Shown here: piece after piece, positions 1 through 5,885 of the stretch
Layout: each line of letters starts with the position of its first letter
Position numbering within the stretch: position 1 is the stretch's first letter
From: Acidimicrobiales bacterium
GTDB lineage: Bacteria > Actinomycetota > Acidimicrobiia > Acidimicrobiales > Ilumatobacteraceae
Reading direction: 5' to 3'
DNA length: 7,243 nucleotides
Assembly (NCBI GenBank): GCA_030833305.1
Contig: JAURHL010000095.1
Location: 1 to 7,243, forward strand
Program-made: the position numbers and the translations under genes
Notes under the pieces: generated by a model
Databases searched by the model: none
What the model saw: the letters and a program-made list of their open reading frames with translations, nothing else
Told to the model about the DNA's origin: nothing

Positions 1-293
1 TCGGAGAATCGATCCCACTCGGTGGCCACGTGGTACAGACGCGCGCCGATGACGCCGGCGGGCACCGCCCAGATCGCCACCGCGTTGGCTTCTTCGGCTC
101 CACCGACACCGATCAGCGTCAATCGCTTGCCCCACAGTCGTACCGCCAGGATCACACCGATCGCGATCATCAAGCCGTAAGCCCGCAACTGCAGAGGGCC
201 GATGTGCAACGAACCCGATCCCGGACTGGGGATGGATCCCACGACCGACTGCCACAGGTTGGTCATCGGCGTCACGTCGAGGGCGGAATTCAC
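1..293 (-). CDS. lgt: Prolipoprotein diacylglyceryl transferase, N-terminal part (cut by window edge)
   Basis: Lgt is an integral inner-membrane enzyme that transfers diacylglycerol from phosphatidylglycerol to the lipobox cysteine of prelipoproteins, the first step of lipoprotein maturation. Only the first 88-97 residues are visible; the rest lies beyond position 1. Numbered from the ATG at 266, they show IPSP at residues 12-15, IGPLQLRAYGLM at 22-33 leading into a first membrane segment to about 42, and a second hydrophobic stretch AIWAVPAGVIGARLYHV at 64-80. The IPSP, GPL-RAYG and WAVPxGxIGxRLYH pattern is characteristic of actinobacterial Lgt. I took the GTG at 293 because it overlaps the stop of the upstream hydrolase gene in a GTGA arrangement, which suggests translational coupling. 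The ATG at 266 is a good alternative, since family members usually have a short leader before IPSP. Neither start has a convincing ribosome binding site. Confidence 0.88.
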   Translation of the reverse strand, partial: MNSALDVTPMTNLWQSVVGSIPSPGSGSLHIGPLQLRAYGLMIAIGVILAVRLWGKRLTLIGVGGAEEANAVAIWAVPAGVIGARLYHVATEWDRFS

Positions 294-1063
294 GCGGTGA
301 CTTCGTCGGCGAACGCCACGGCCGCCTCGAAGATGCGTTCCTTGTCGAAGTCCTGTGTCGCCACGTGATAGCTGCGATCGAGAAGGATGCGCTCGATCGG
401 ACCACCCCAAGCGGCCGCCAATTGGTCGCTGGTGGCCGGATCGACCACGTGATCGTTCTTCGACGTGATCAGCAACATCGGAACCCGACTACCCGAGTAC
501 CGCTCGACCATCGGCATGATTCCGTCCTCCACCATCGAGACCAGCGGCGCCAACGGCGTCTCGGAGTACGAACTCTCCTTGACATCGGGGTCCGCGATGT
601 CCGAACCGATGCCGGGGAACGTCTCGGTACCTTCGGCCAACATGCCCTTCACCATCTCGACCATCTCGGGTGCTTGGGGTTGGCATGCCGGATTGATGCA
701 CACGATGCCCGACACCTCGGGATGCTCGAGGGCGGTCCAGAGCGTCAGCGAACCACCCATCGACAGTCCGACCACCACGACCTTGTCGACCCGCGCCGAC
801 AACTTCTCGTACGTCGTCGCGACGACGGACGACCAATCACTCCACCGCGTGGGGATCATGTCGCTCACCGCGGTGCCGTGACCGGGAAGGCGTGGCAACT
901 CCACGTGATAGCCGGCCGCGGCGAAGGCCTCGGCGACCCCGCGCATCGACGACGGATTGCCGGTGAAGCCATGAATGCACAGGGCGCCCACCTTCCGTGT
1001 TCCCTCGTGACTCCAGGCTTCGGCTCCGGCGAGTACCGGCGATCGATCGATGTGCGCGCTCAT
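290..1063 (-). CDS. Alpha/beta-hydrolase, Est30 / bacterial monoacylglycerol lipase-like carboxylesterase
   Basis: This 257-residue protein is a serine hydrolase predicted to cleave carboxylic esters, probably of short- or medium-chain acyl glycerols. It has no signal peptide and should be cytoplasmic. The oxyanion-hole motif HGFTGN is at residues 31-36, the nucleophile elbow GLSMGG at 99-104 (Ser101), the acid in SKNDHVVDP (Asp204) and the catalytic His233 in SYHV. Length, motif spacing and the HGFTGN form match the Geobacillus Est30 carboxylesterase / monoacylglycerol-lipase group; residues about 130-185 would form the small cap over the active site. The ATG at 1063 is the furthest-upstream start, because an in-frame TAG lies four codons before it. 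A G-rich AAGGGGA precedes it but is closer than an ideal ribosome binding site. It lies 30 bp after the HD-GYP gene and overlaps the lgt start, so it is probably in one operon. The lipid link to Lgt (diacylglycerol chemistry) is suggestive only; the true substrate cannot be read from sequence. Confidence 0.9.
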   Translation of the reverse strand: MSAHIDRSPVLAGAEAWSHEGTRKVGALCIHGFTGNPSSMRGVAEAFAAAGYHVELPRLPGHGTAVSDMIPTRWSDWSSVVATTYEKLSARVDKVVVVGLSMGGSLTLWTALEHPEVSGIVCINPACQPQAPEMVEMVKGMLAEGTETFPGIGSDIADPDVKESSYSETPLAPLVSMVEDGIMPMVERYSGSRVPMLLITSKNDHVVDPATSDQLAAAWGGPIERILLDRSYHVATQDFDKERIFEAAVAFADEVTA

Positions 1064-1093
1064 TCCCCTTTTCTAGCGGATGAGTCGGTCCGA

Positions 1094-2824
1094 TCAGACT
1101 CGCGCGCCAAATCGTTCCTCGGCGATGCGCACGAAGGCCTCCACGACCTGCGGATCGAATTGGGTCCCCGCGGCCCGCGCGATGTAACGCACGGCGTCGG
1201 GGACGGACCAGGCCTTCTTGTACACCCGCTCGCTCGTCAGTGCGTCGAACACGTCGGCGACCGCGCAAATTCGGCCGGACATGGGGACCTCGGTGCCGCC
1301 GATGGCGTTCGGGTACCCGGTTCCGTCCCATCGTTCATGATGGTTCAGAGCCACCTCCTCGGCGAGGCGAACGAGCGGACTGTTGCTCCCCGACAGGATG
1401 CGCGCCCCCAACGTGGTGTGGGTCTTCATCACCTCGAACTCGGCCGGGGTCAAGGGTCCCGGCTTCAGGAGAATGGAATCCGGAATCGCCACCTTGCCGA
1501 TGTCGTGCAGACGCGCCGCCAGTCGCAAACGTTCCGACCAGACCGGGTCCTGACCCAACAGGTGAGCGATCTCGGCGCACATGTCGCCCACGCGCACCGT
1601 GTGCTCGCCGGTGTCGGTGTCACGGAACTCACCGAGGATGGCCAGTCGCTCCAGGGCCTCCAGCTGGAACTGCTCCAGTTCGGTGGTGCGTCCGGCGACC
1701 AGACCCTCCAACTCCGAGGTGCGCAGTCGCAGGATCTCGGCCTGTTGGCGGGCCTCCTCGGCCTCGTGAGCGATCTGCAGCGTCTTGATGCGAATGTCGG
1801 TTCCCTCGTTGAACATCTGCTGGTTCACCTCGAACTTGCGCTCGAGATGGATCACCGCTCGTTCGAAATCGCCCACCGCCTTGTGCGACTCGGCGAGCAC
1901 GCCGTGCGCCGCCAACGCCACCGGCTTGGCGCCGATCACTTCGGCGAGACCGAGTGCGCGATCGAGGTGAACGATGGCGGTCGCGTGTTCTCCGGCCGAC
2001 ATCTCCACCCGACCGAAGGCCAATTCGACTCCCGCGCGCACCGCGTCATCGAAGTTGACGCTCGACGCGTCCAGCATCGCCAGTGCCGCCTCCAGCAACA
2101 CGCGGGCGTTCGAGAAGTCGGAACGACCCCCGTACGACTCCGCCAACGAGGCCAGCACCTCGGGCAGGAATCCCGGTGCGTGAAGTCGGCACAACTCCAG
2201 CGCGCGCTCGCCGATCTCGATGGCCACGTCGTACTCGCCCCGCTCCGCGCGCAGGGACGCCACGTTGGCCAGGGTGATGGCGTCGAAATCCGGACGGTTC
2301 AATTCGGCGTTGGCCGTCATGGCCGCCTCGTAGTTCACGATGGCTCGGTCGGTGTCACCCAGCTCGTGATGAATGGTGGCGATGGTGTTGAGAATGTTGC
2401 CCTCGTCGACCCGATGATCGGTGCCTCGATAGCAATCGAGTGCCTGCAGGCAACACGACAGGGCCTCGGAGTGGTTGCCCGAGTTGGTGTGCACGAGACC
2501 GATCAGGTTCAACGACCACGCCAACACCAAGGGGACGTCGTGCGCCATTGCGAAGTCACGGGCCTCCACGGCCAGCGCGAAGGCGTCACCGGGTTGGCCG
2601 TCGTAGTGGGCGAGCGACGCCAGTCGGTACAGGGATTCGGCCTCGCCCTGTCGATCACCGTCGGCGCGCGCCAACGCTCGCGCCTGTTGCACCAGAGTGC
2701 GGGCTCGCTCCGGCTCGGTGGCCTCGTGGGTGCGCGCGAGATCGAGCAACAACCGAGCCGACGCGTGCGAACGACTGGACTGCGCCGCCGACCCCGCTCC
2801 CTGCTGCTGTTCCGCGATGTGCAC
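1094..2824 (-). CDS. TPR-repeat, coiled-coil and HD-GYP domain protein (probable cyclic-di-GMP phosphodiesterase)
   Basis: This 576-residue soluble protein has three parts. Residues about 61-335 hold roughly seven TPR-like helical hairpins, clearest at 101-134, 141-174, 181-213 and 303-335; they probably bind a protein partner or peptide. Residues about 345-392 are rich in A, E, L, Q and R and look like a signalling coiled coil. Residues about 395-576 form an HD-GYP domain, whose family hydrolyses cyclic di-GMP with a metal centre. The family residues are intact: H408 in TGEHTVRV, H440-D441 with K444 in LHDIGK, H469, H495-H496-E497, DGTGYP at 500-505 and DVFDAL at 524-529. No receiver, PAS or membrane segment is seen, so input probably comes through the TPRs. 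The GTG start at 2824 is supported by AGGAG five bases upstream. It heads the leftward unit. The enzyme activity is inferred from motifs; the signal and partner are unknown. Confidence 0.92.
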   Translation of the reverse strand: MHIAEQQQGAGSAAQSSRSHASARLLLDLARTHEATEPERARTLVQQARALARADGDRQGEAESLYRLASLAHYDGQPGDAFALAVEARDFAMAHDVPLVLAWSLNLIGLVHTNSGNHSEALSCCLQALDCYRGTDHRVDEGNILNTIATIHHELGDTDRAIVNYEAAMTANAELNRPDFDAITLANVASLRAERGEYDVAIEIGERALELCRLHAPGFLPEVLASLAESYGGRSDFSNARVLLEAALAMLDASSVNFDDAVRAGVELAFGRVEMSAGEHATAIVHLDRALGLAEVIGAKPVALAAHGVLAESHKAVGDFERAVIHLERKFEVNQQMFNEGTDIRIKTLQIAHEAEEARQQAEILRLRTSELEGLVAGRTTELEQFQLEALERLAILGEFRDTDTGEHTVRVGDMCAEIAHLLGQDPVWSERLRLAARLHDIGKVAIPDSILLKPGPLTPAEFEVMKTHTTLGARILSGSNSPLVRLAEEVALNHHERWDGTGYPNAIGGTEVPMSGRICAVADVFDALTSERVYKKAWSVPDAVRYIARAAGTQFDPQVVEAFVRIAEERFGARV

Positions 2825-2829
2825 CCGAA

Positions 2830-2834
2830 CTCCT
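2830..2834 (-). promoter_or_regulatory. Ribosome binding site of the TPR/HD-GYP gene
   Basis: On the minus strand AGGAG sits five bases before the GTG at 2824. It is the clearest Shine-Dalgarno sequence in the window and decides this non-ATG start. Confidence 0.65.
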
Positions 2835-2840
2835 GACGAC

Positions 2841-2853
2841 CCGCCGACGGCGG
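2841..2853. repeat. Short GC-rich palindrome
   Basis: CCGCCG and CGGCGG flank a single A, making a perfect 13-base odd palindrome. It lies just upstream of the ribosome binding site of the HD-GYP gene and would be in its mRNA leader if transcription starts further upstream. With a one-base centre it cannot close a full hairpin loop; the outer five pairs with a three-base loop could. Confidence 0.4.
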
Positions 2854-2870
2854 AAAGACGTCGTTCTTTC
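2853..2870. repeat. Inverted repeat, 6-bp arms with 6-base loop
   Basis: GAAAGA and TCTTTC are perfect complements separated by CGTCGT. The repeat shares its first base with the palindrome at 2841-2853. It could be a small hairpin in the leftward mRNA leader or a protein-binding dyad; short repeats of this size also arise by chance. Confidence 0.4.
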
Positions 2871-2878
2871 GGCCAACG

Positions 2879-2900
2879 GACATGGTTTCTTGAACATGTC
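2879..2900. repeat. Inverted repeat GACATG-N10-CATGTC, possible operator
   Basis: The two 6-base arms are perfect complements, with centres 16 bp apart, about one and a half helical turns. The right half overlaps the candidate -35 element of the rightward promoter (TTGAAC, 2890-2895), a place where a repressor dimer could block RNA polymerase. I do not recognise the regulator family. Confidence 0.4.
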
Positions 2901-2918
2901 GGGAAAAACGCCCATGAT
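2890..2918 (+). promoter_or_regulatory. Candidate sigma-70-type promoter for the M48 peptidase gene
   Basis: TTGAAC at 2890-2895 is followed after exactly 17 bases by CATGAT at 2913-2918, four of six matches to TATAAT. Transcription would begin near 2925 and give a leader of only about ten bases before the GTG at 2936. Spacing and position are good, but the -10 match is weak, so this is a candidate only. Confidence 0.35.
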
Positions 2919-2935
2919 CAGGCAAGATTCATCCG

Positions 2936-3838
2936 GTGAGCGAGCGCACGAACAGGGACTTCGCACGACGGGGGCGGCGGCGTGACGTGGACGGTGCGGC
3001 CCTCATCGCCCTGGTGCCGGTGCTCGTCGTCATCCCGGTCTGGCTGTTGGCCATGGTCGTGCTGTGGTGGCCCCTTTCGCTCGTCTCGGGGGTGTCGTAC
3101 GCGCAGGTGGCTCTCGGCTATCTCCTGCTCGGCGTCGTGTTGTTCGTCCCGTTCGTGCAACGGCGCCTGCTCACCAAGATGATCGGGGCCCGCAAACCGA
3201 CGGCGACCGAAGCGCCCCGACTGCAAAAGGCTTTCAACGAGGTCACCCAGGCCTGGCACCTGCGTCGCCACAACTTCGCGGTCGGCGTCGTCGACGACGA
3301 CGACCTCAACGCCTTCGCCTGCGGCGGTCACCTCGTGGTGGTCACGTCCTACGCCGCACGAGCGCTCGAGCACGACGAGTTGTGCGGCGTGCTGGCCCAC
3401 GAGATCTGCCATCACCTCGGTTCCCACACCATCGCGCTCACCATCAACCAGTGGCTGATAATGCCCGTGGTCATGTTGGCCCGCGTCGGTTCGTTCCTGC
3501 GCAACGTGTCGATCGCCGCCACCGACAACTTCGCCCGTGGCAACGACTACGCGCGCGTCGCCGGGCGCATCGTTTCCACCTTCTTCGCCGCCATGGCGTG
3601 GGTGTTCGGGTCGGGTTTCGCCAGCGCTCGCTATCTCACGAATCGCGTCGGGCGTTCCGCCGAGTTCAGCGCCGATCGCCGCGTGGTGGCGATGGGATAC
3701 GGACGACAGTTGGCCGCCGCGCTCCGACACACGACCGGTTCGGGATCTTCCACTCATCCGCCGGCCCGCACACGCATCGCTCGTATCGAAGCCGTTCTGC
3801 GTCCGCGTCGGGGACGTCATCCCTCGACCGGTCTTTGA
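2936..3838 (+). CDS. Membrane-bound M48-family zinc metallopeptidase (HtpX/Ste24-like)
   Basis: This 300-residue protein belongs to peptidase family M48, zinc endopeptidases of the membrane that in many bacteria take part in membrane-protein quality control. After a basic N-terminus (RRGRRR, residues 11-16) come two membrane segments at about 21-46 and 54-73, then the peptidase domain. NAFACGG (125-131) matches the family NAF-xGG motif. The zinc site is HEICH at 155-159, with the third ligand Glu243 in SAEFSAD (241-247). Further hydrophobic stretches are at about 166-183 and 209-230. The ending STHPPARTRIARIE (272-285) matches the family's THP-xxRI motif, so the domain is complete. I used the GTG at 2936; a GTG at 2987 would remove most of the basic N-terminus. 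No strong ribosome binding site is seen. It precedes hemE by about 50 bp on the same strand, so it may be co-transcribed with the haem genes, but no functional link is evident. Substrate unknown. Confidence 0.9.
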   Translation: MSERTNRDFARRGRRRDVDGAALIALVPVLVVIPVWLLAMVVLWWPLSLVSGVSYAQVALGYLLLGVVLFVPFVQRRLLTKMIGARKPTATEAPRLQKAFNEVTQAWHLRRHNFAVGVVDDDDLNAFACGGHLVVVTSYAARALEHDELCGVLAHEICHHLGSHTIALTINQWLIMPVVMLARVGSFLRNVSIAATDNFARGNDYARVAGRIVSTFFAAMAWVFGSGFASARYLTNRVGRSAEFSADRRVVAMGYGRQLAAALRHTTGSGSSTHPPARTRIARIEAVLRPRRGRHPSTGL

Positions 3839-3874
3839 ACCCGCCCGTCTCGCCTCGGTGACGGTTCCCACGGG

Positions 3875-3880
3875 TAGCGT
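3875..3880 (+). promoter_or_regulatory. Candidate -10 element for leaderless hemE transcription
   Basis: TAGCGT fits the actinobacterial TANNNT -10 pattern and ends five bases before GTG 3886 and eight before ATG 3889. That distance would place the transcription start on or next to the start codon, giving a leaderless mRNA. This would account for the missing ribosome binding site. The motif is short and the case is inferential. Confidence 0.3.
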
Positions 3881-3888
3881 CGACCGTG

Positions 3889-4935
3889 ATGTCAGCCGTC
3901 GCACCCTCCGCATTTCTCGCCGCGGCGACGGGGTCGAGCCCGCACCACACGCCGGTCTGGTTCATGCGTCAAGCCGGCCGCAGCCTTCCCGAGTACAAGG
4001 CCATCCGCGGAGCGGGCAGCATCCTCGAAGCGATCAAGCGGCCCGACCTGGCCACCGAGATCACCCTTCAACCCGTGCGCCGATACGGAGTGGACGCCGC
4101 CGTGTTGTACAGCGACATCGTGGTGCCCCCGCACGCCGTCGGTTACGGAATCGACGTCGCCCCCGGCACCGGACCGGTGGCCGACAACGCGTTCCGCTGC
4201 GCCGCGGACCTCGATCGACTGCGTCCTCTCGAACCCGACACCGACGTCCCGTACGTCATCGAGACGGTTCGCAATCTCGTGCGCGAACTCCCGGCTTCGG
4301 TCCCGTTGTTGGCGTTCGCCGGCGCACCGTTCACGGTGGCCAGTTACCTGGTCGAGGGTCGCCCCTCGCGCACGTACCAGAACACCAAGCGACTCATCTC
4401 GTCCGACCCCGAACTGTGGCACCGGCTGATGGAACGTCTGACCCAACACGCCATCGCGTTCATCGACGCGCAGGTGACCGCCGGTGCGCGCGCTTTCCAA
4501 TTGTTCGACTCGTGGGCCGGATCGCTCTCGCGTCGTGATTACGACACCTTCGTGCTTCCGCACAGTCGACGTGTGTTCGACGCAATGGCCGCGAAGCACC
4601 CCGGGGTTCCCGGAATTCACTTCGGTATCGGGTGCGATCACTTGCTGGAATCCATGCTGTCCGCCGGACCGCGAGTGCTCGGACTCGATTGGCGCACCTC
4701 CATCTCCGACGCCCGAGCCCGCATGGGTGACGACCTCGTCGTTCAGGGCAACCTGGACCCGGCCCTCGTTCTGGCCGGCCGTGATCCCGCGCTGCGCGGT
4801 GCCGCCCGAGTGCTCGCCGACAACGGCGGACATGACGGACACATCTTCAACCTCGGCCACGGCGTCGACCCCTCCACCGACCCGACGATCCTCGAAGAGG
4901 TCGTCGCCCACGTCCACGAAAGCACGAGACGCTGA
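3889..4935 (+). CDS. hemE: Uroporphyrinogen decarboxylase
   Basis: HemE removes the four acetate carboxyl groups of uroporphyrinogen III to give coproporphyrinogen III; it is a cytoplasmic, cofactor-free dimer. The 348 residues match the usual length of about 350. From the ATG at 3889, the signature PVWFMRQAGRSLPEY is at 22-36 with substrate-binding Arg27 and Arg31. The essential Asp76 is in YSDIVVP, Tyr153 in the second signature (GAPFTVASYLVEG, 145-157), Ser208 in FDSWAG and His324 in NLGHGV. These correspond to human Arg37, Arg41, Asp86, Tyr164, Ser219 and His339. The GTG at 3886, one codon earlier in the same frame, is an alternative start. No Shine-Dalgarno sequence is visible, and a possible -10 element lies just upstream. 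The stop is one base before the hemH start, so the two are surely in one transcript. The product feeds HemY, two genes downstream. Confidence 0.96.
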   Translation: MSAVAPSAFLAAATGSSPHHTPVWFMRQAGRSLPEYKAIRGAGSILEAIKRPDLATEITLQPVRRYGVDAAVLYSDIVVPPHAVGYGIDVAPGTGPVADNAFRCAADLDRLRPLEPDTDVPYVIETVRNLVRELPASVPLLAFAGAPFTVASYLVEGRPSRTYQNTKRLISSDPELWHRLMERLTQHAIAFIDAQVTAGARAFQLFDSWAGSLSRRDYDTFVLPHSRRVFDAMAAKHPGVPGIHFGIGCDHLLESMLSAGPRVLGLDWRTSISDARARMGDDLVVQGNLDPALVLAGRDPALRGAARVLADNGGHDGHIFNLGHGVDPSTDPTILEEVVAHVHESTRR

Positions 4936-4936
4936 C

Positions 4937-5869
4937 ATGACCACCGTCGCGAACAACGACAAGACCGCGGTTCTTCTCATGGCCTACGGAACCCCGCGCA
5001 CTCCGGACGAGATCGAGCCGTACTACACCGATATTCGCCGCGGTCGTCCCCCGACCCCGGAACTCCTGGCCGAACTCACCGCGCGCTACGACGCCATCGG
5101 TGGCATCTCTCCGTTGGCGGCGCGCACGGAAGCCCAGCGAACGGCCCTGCAACGAGCACTCGATGCGATCGCGCCGGAGCGCTTCGAAGTGGTGCTCGGT
5201 CTGAAGCACGCCGAACCGAAGATCGAGACCACCGTCGACGATCTGGCCCGACGTGGATTCCGTTCGATCATCGGATTGGTGTTGGCACCGCACTACTCGT
5301 CCTATTCGATCGGGCAGTACATGGATCGCACGCGCGCGGCCGCCGAGCCTCACGGCATGTCGGTGACCGGCATCGACAGTTGGGCCACCGAACCCGCCTT
5401 CGTCGAGTTCCTCGCATCCGACATGAAGGCTCGTCTCGCGAACATGCCGTCCAACACCAAGGTGCTCTTCACGGCACATTCGCTCCCCCAGCGCATCATC
5501 GACGCCGGCGACCCGTACCCGAACGAGTTGCGAGCCACCGCCGAGGCCGTGGCCGCCGCCGTCGGCCTCTCGGAGTGGTCCACCTGGTCGATCGCTTGGC
5601 AGTCGGCGGGTCGCACGCCCGAACCGTGGATCGGCCCCGACATCCTCGCCGTCATCGACGATCTCGCGGCCAGCGAGAACTCGTCGGGGGTGTTGGTCTG
5701 TGCCTGCGGATTCGTCGCCGATCACTTGGAGGTTCTCTTCGACCTCGACATCGAGGCGCGTCGACACGCCGAGGCCAAGGGACTCACGTTCGACCGAACC
5801 GCGTGCGTCAACGATGATGCGCCGGTGATCGCGTCGCTCGCGCGACGGGTCGCCGACGTCGCCGGGTGA
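4937..5869 (+). CDS. hemH (cpfC): Coproporphyrin III ferrochelatase
   Basis: The enzyme inserts ferrous iron into a porphyrin; in Gram-positive bacteria the substrate is coproporphyrin III and the product coproheme. At 310 residues it is the length of B. subtilis HemH and resembles it closely. The N-terminal MAYGTP (15-20) contains Tyr17, equivalent to the iron-proximal tyrosine of coproporphyrin ferrochelatases. IRRGR is at 33-37, YDAIGGISPL at 51-60 and LAPHYSSYS at 116-124. The signature TAHSLP (179-184) carries catalytic His181, followed by GDPYP (191-195). WQS is at 221-223, and GFVADHLEVL (258-267) carries catalytic Glu265. Cys255, Cys257 and Cys290 are the only cysteines; the usual iron-sulphur ligand set of four is not complete. 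The ATG at 4937 starts one base after the hemE stop, which indicates translational coupling; the open frame runs further upstream, but only inside hemE. Substrate choice is inferred from family and context. Confidence 0.95.
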   Translation: MTTVANNDKTAVLLMAYGTPRTPDEIEPYYTDIRRGRPPTPELLAELTARYDAIGGISPLAARTEAQRTALQRALDAIAPERFEVVLGLKHAEPKIETTVDDLARRGFRSIIGLVLAPHYSSYSIGQYMDRTRAAAEPHGMSVTGIDSWATEPAFVEFLASDMKARLANMPSNTKVLFTAHSLPQRIIDAGDPYPNELRATAEAVAAAVGLSEWSTWSIAWQSAGRTPEPWIGPDILAVIDDLAASENSSGVLVCACGFVADHLEVLFDLDIEARRHAEAKGLTFDRTACVNDDAPVIASLARRVADVAG

Positions 5870-5885
5870 CGACGAGCGCCGCACC

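Larger units (their letters stand above)
2825..2935. promoter_or_regulatory. Divergent intergenic control region between the HD-GYP gene and the M48 peptidase gene
   Basis: This 111-bp gap separates two genes transcribed away from each other, so promoters for both the leftward and rightward units should lie in or near it. It contains three successive perfect dyads (2841-2853, 2853-2870 and 2879-2900) and a stretch richer in A and T than its surroundings at about 2881-2930. No known operator consensus (SOS box, CIRCE, HAIR) is recognisable. I could not assign a convincing leftward promoter. Confidence 0.6.

Noticed and set aside
365..2836. An open frame of 823 codons on the plus strand running antisense to the hydrolase and HD-GYP genes
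   Set aside because: Its product is rich in R, H, Q, D and G, with no domain, and the opposite strand carries two proteins with complete catalytic motifs. Long antisense frames are expected where the coding strand is GC-rich at third positions.
2853..2870. Reading the GAAAGA/TCTTTC hairpin as a transcription terminator
   Set aside because: The stem is only six pairs, not GC-rich, has no T tract after it on either strand, and lies between the 5' ends of divergent genes where no terminator is needed.
2879..2900. SOS box, CIRCE or HAIR heat-shock operator
   Set aside because: The arms GACATG/CATGTC match none of these consensus sequences in arm sequence or spacing.
2918..3913. A 331-codon minus-strand frame opposite the M48 peptidase
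   Set aside because: Rich in R, G, D and H, no motifs; the plus strand has the HEICH zinc site and the SAEFSAD motif.
4484..4936. Upstream extension of the hemH frame inside hemE
   Set aside because: The extension lacks ferrochelatase similarity, and the ATG at 4937 gives exactly the family length.
3892..4980. A 362-codon minus-strand frame opposite hemE
   Set aside because: Low-complexity R/G/V/E-rich product without motifs; hemE on the plus strand is complete and unambiguous.
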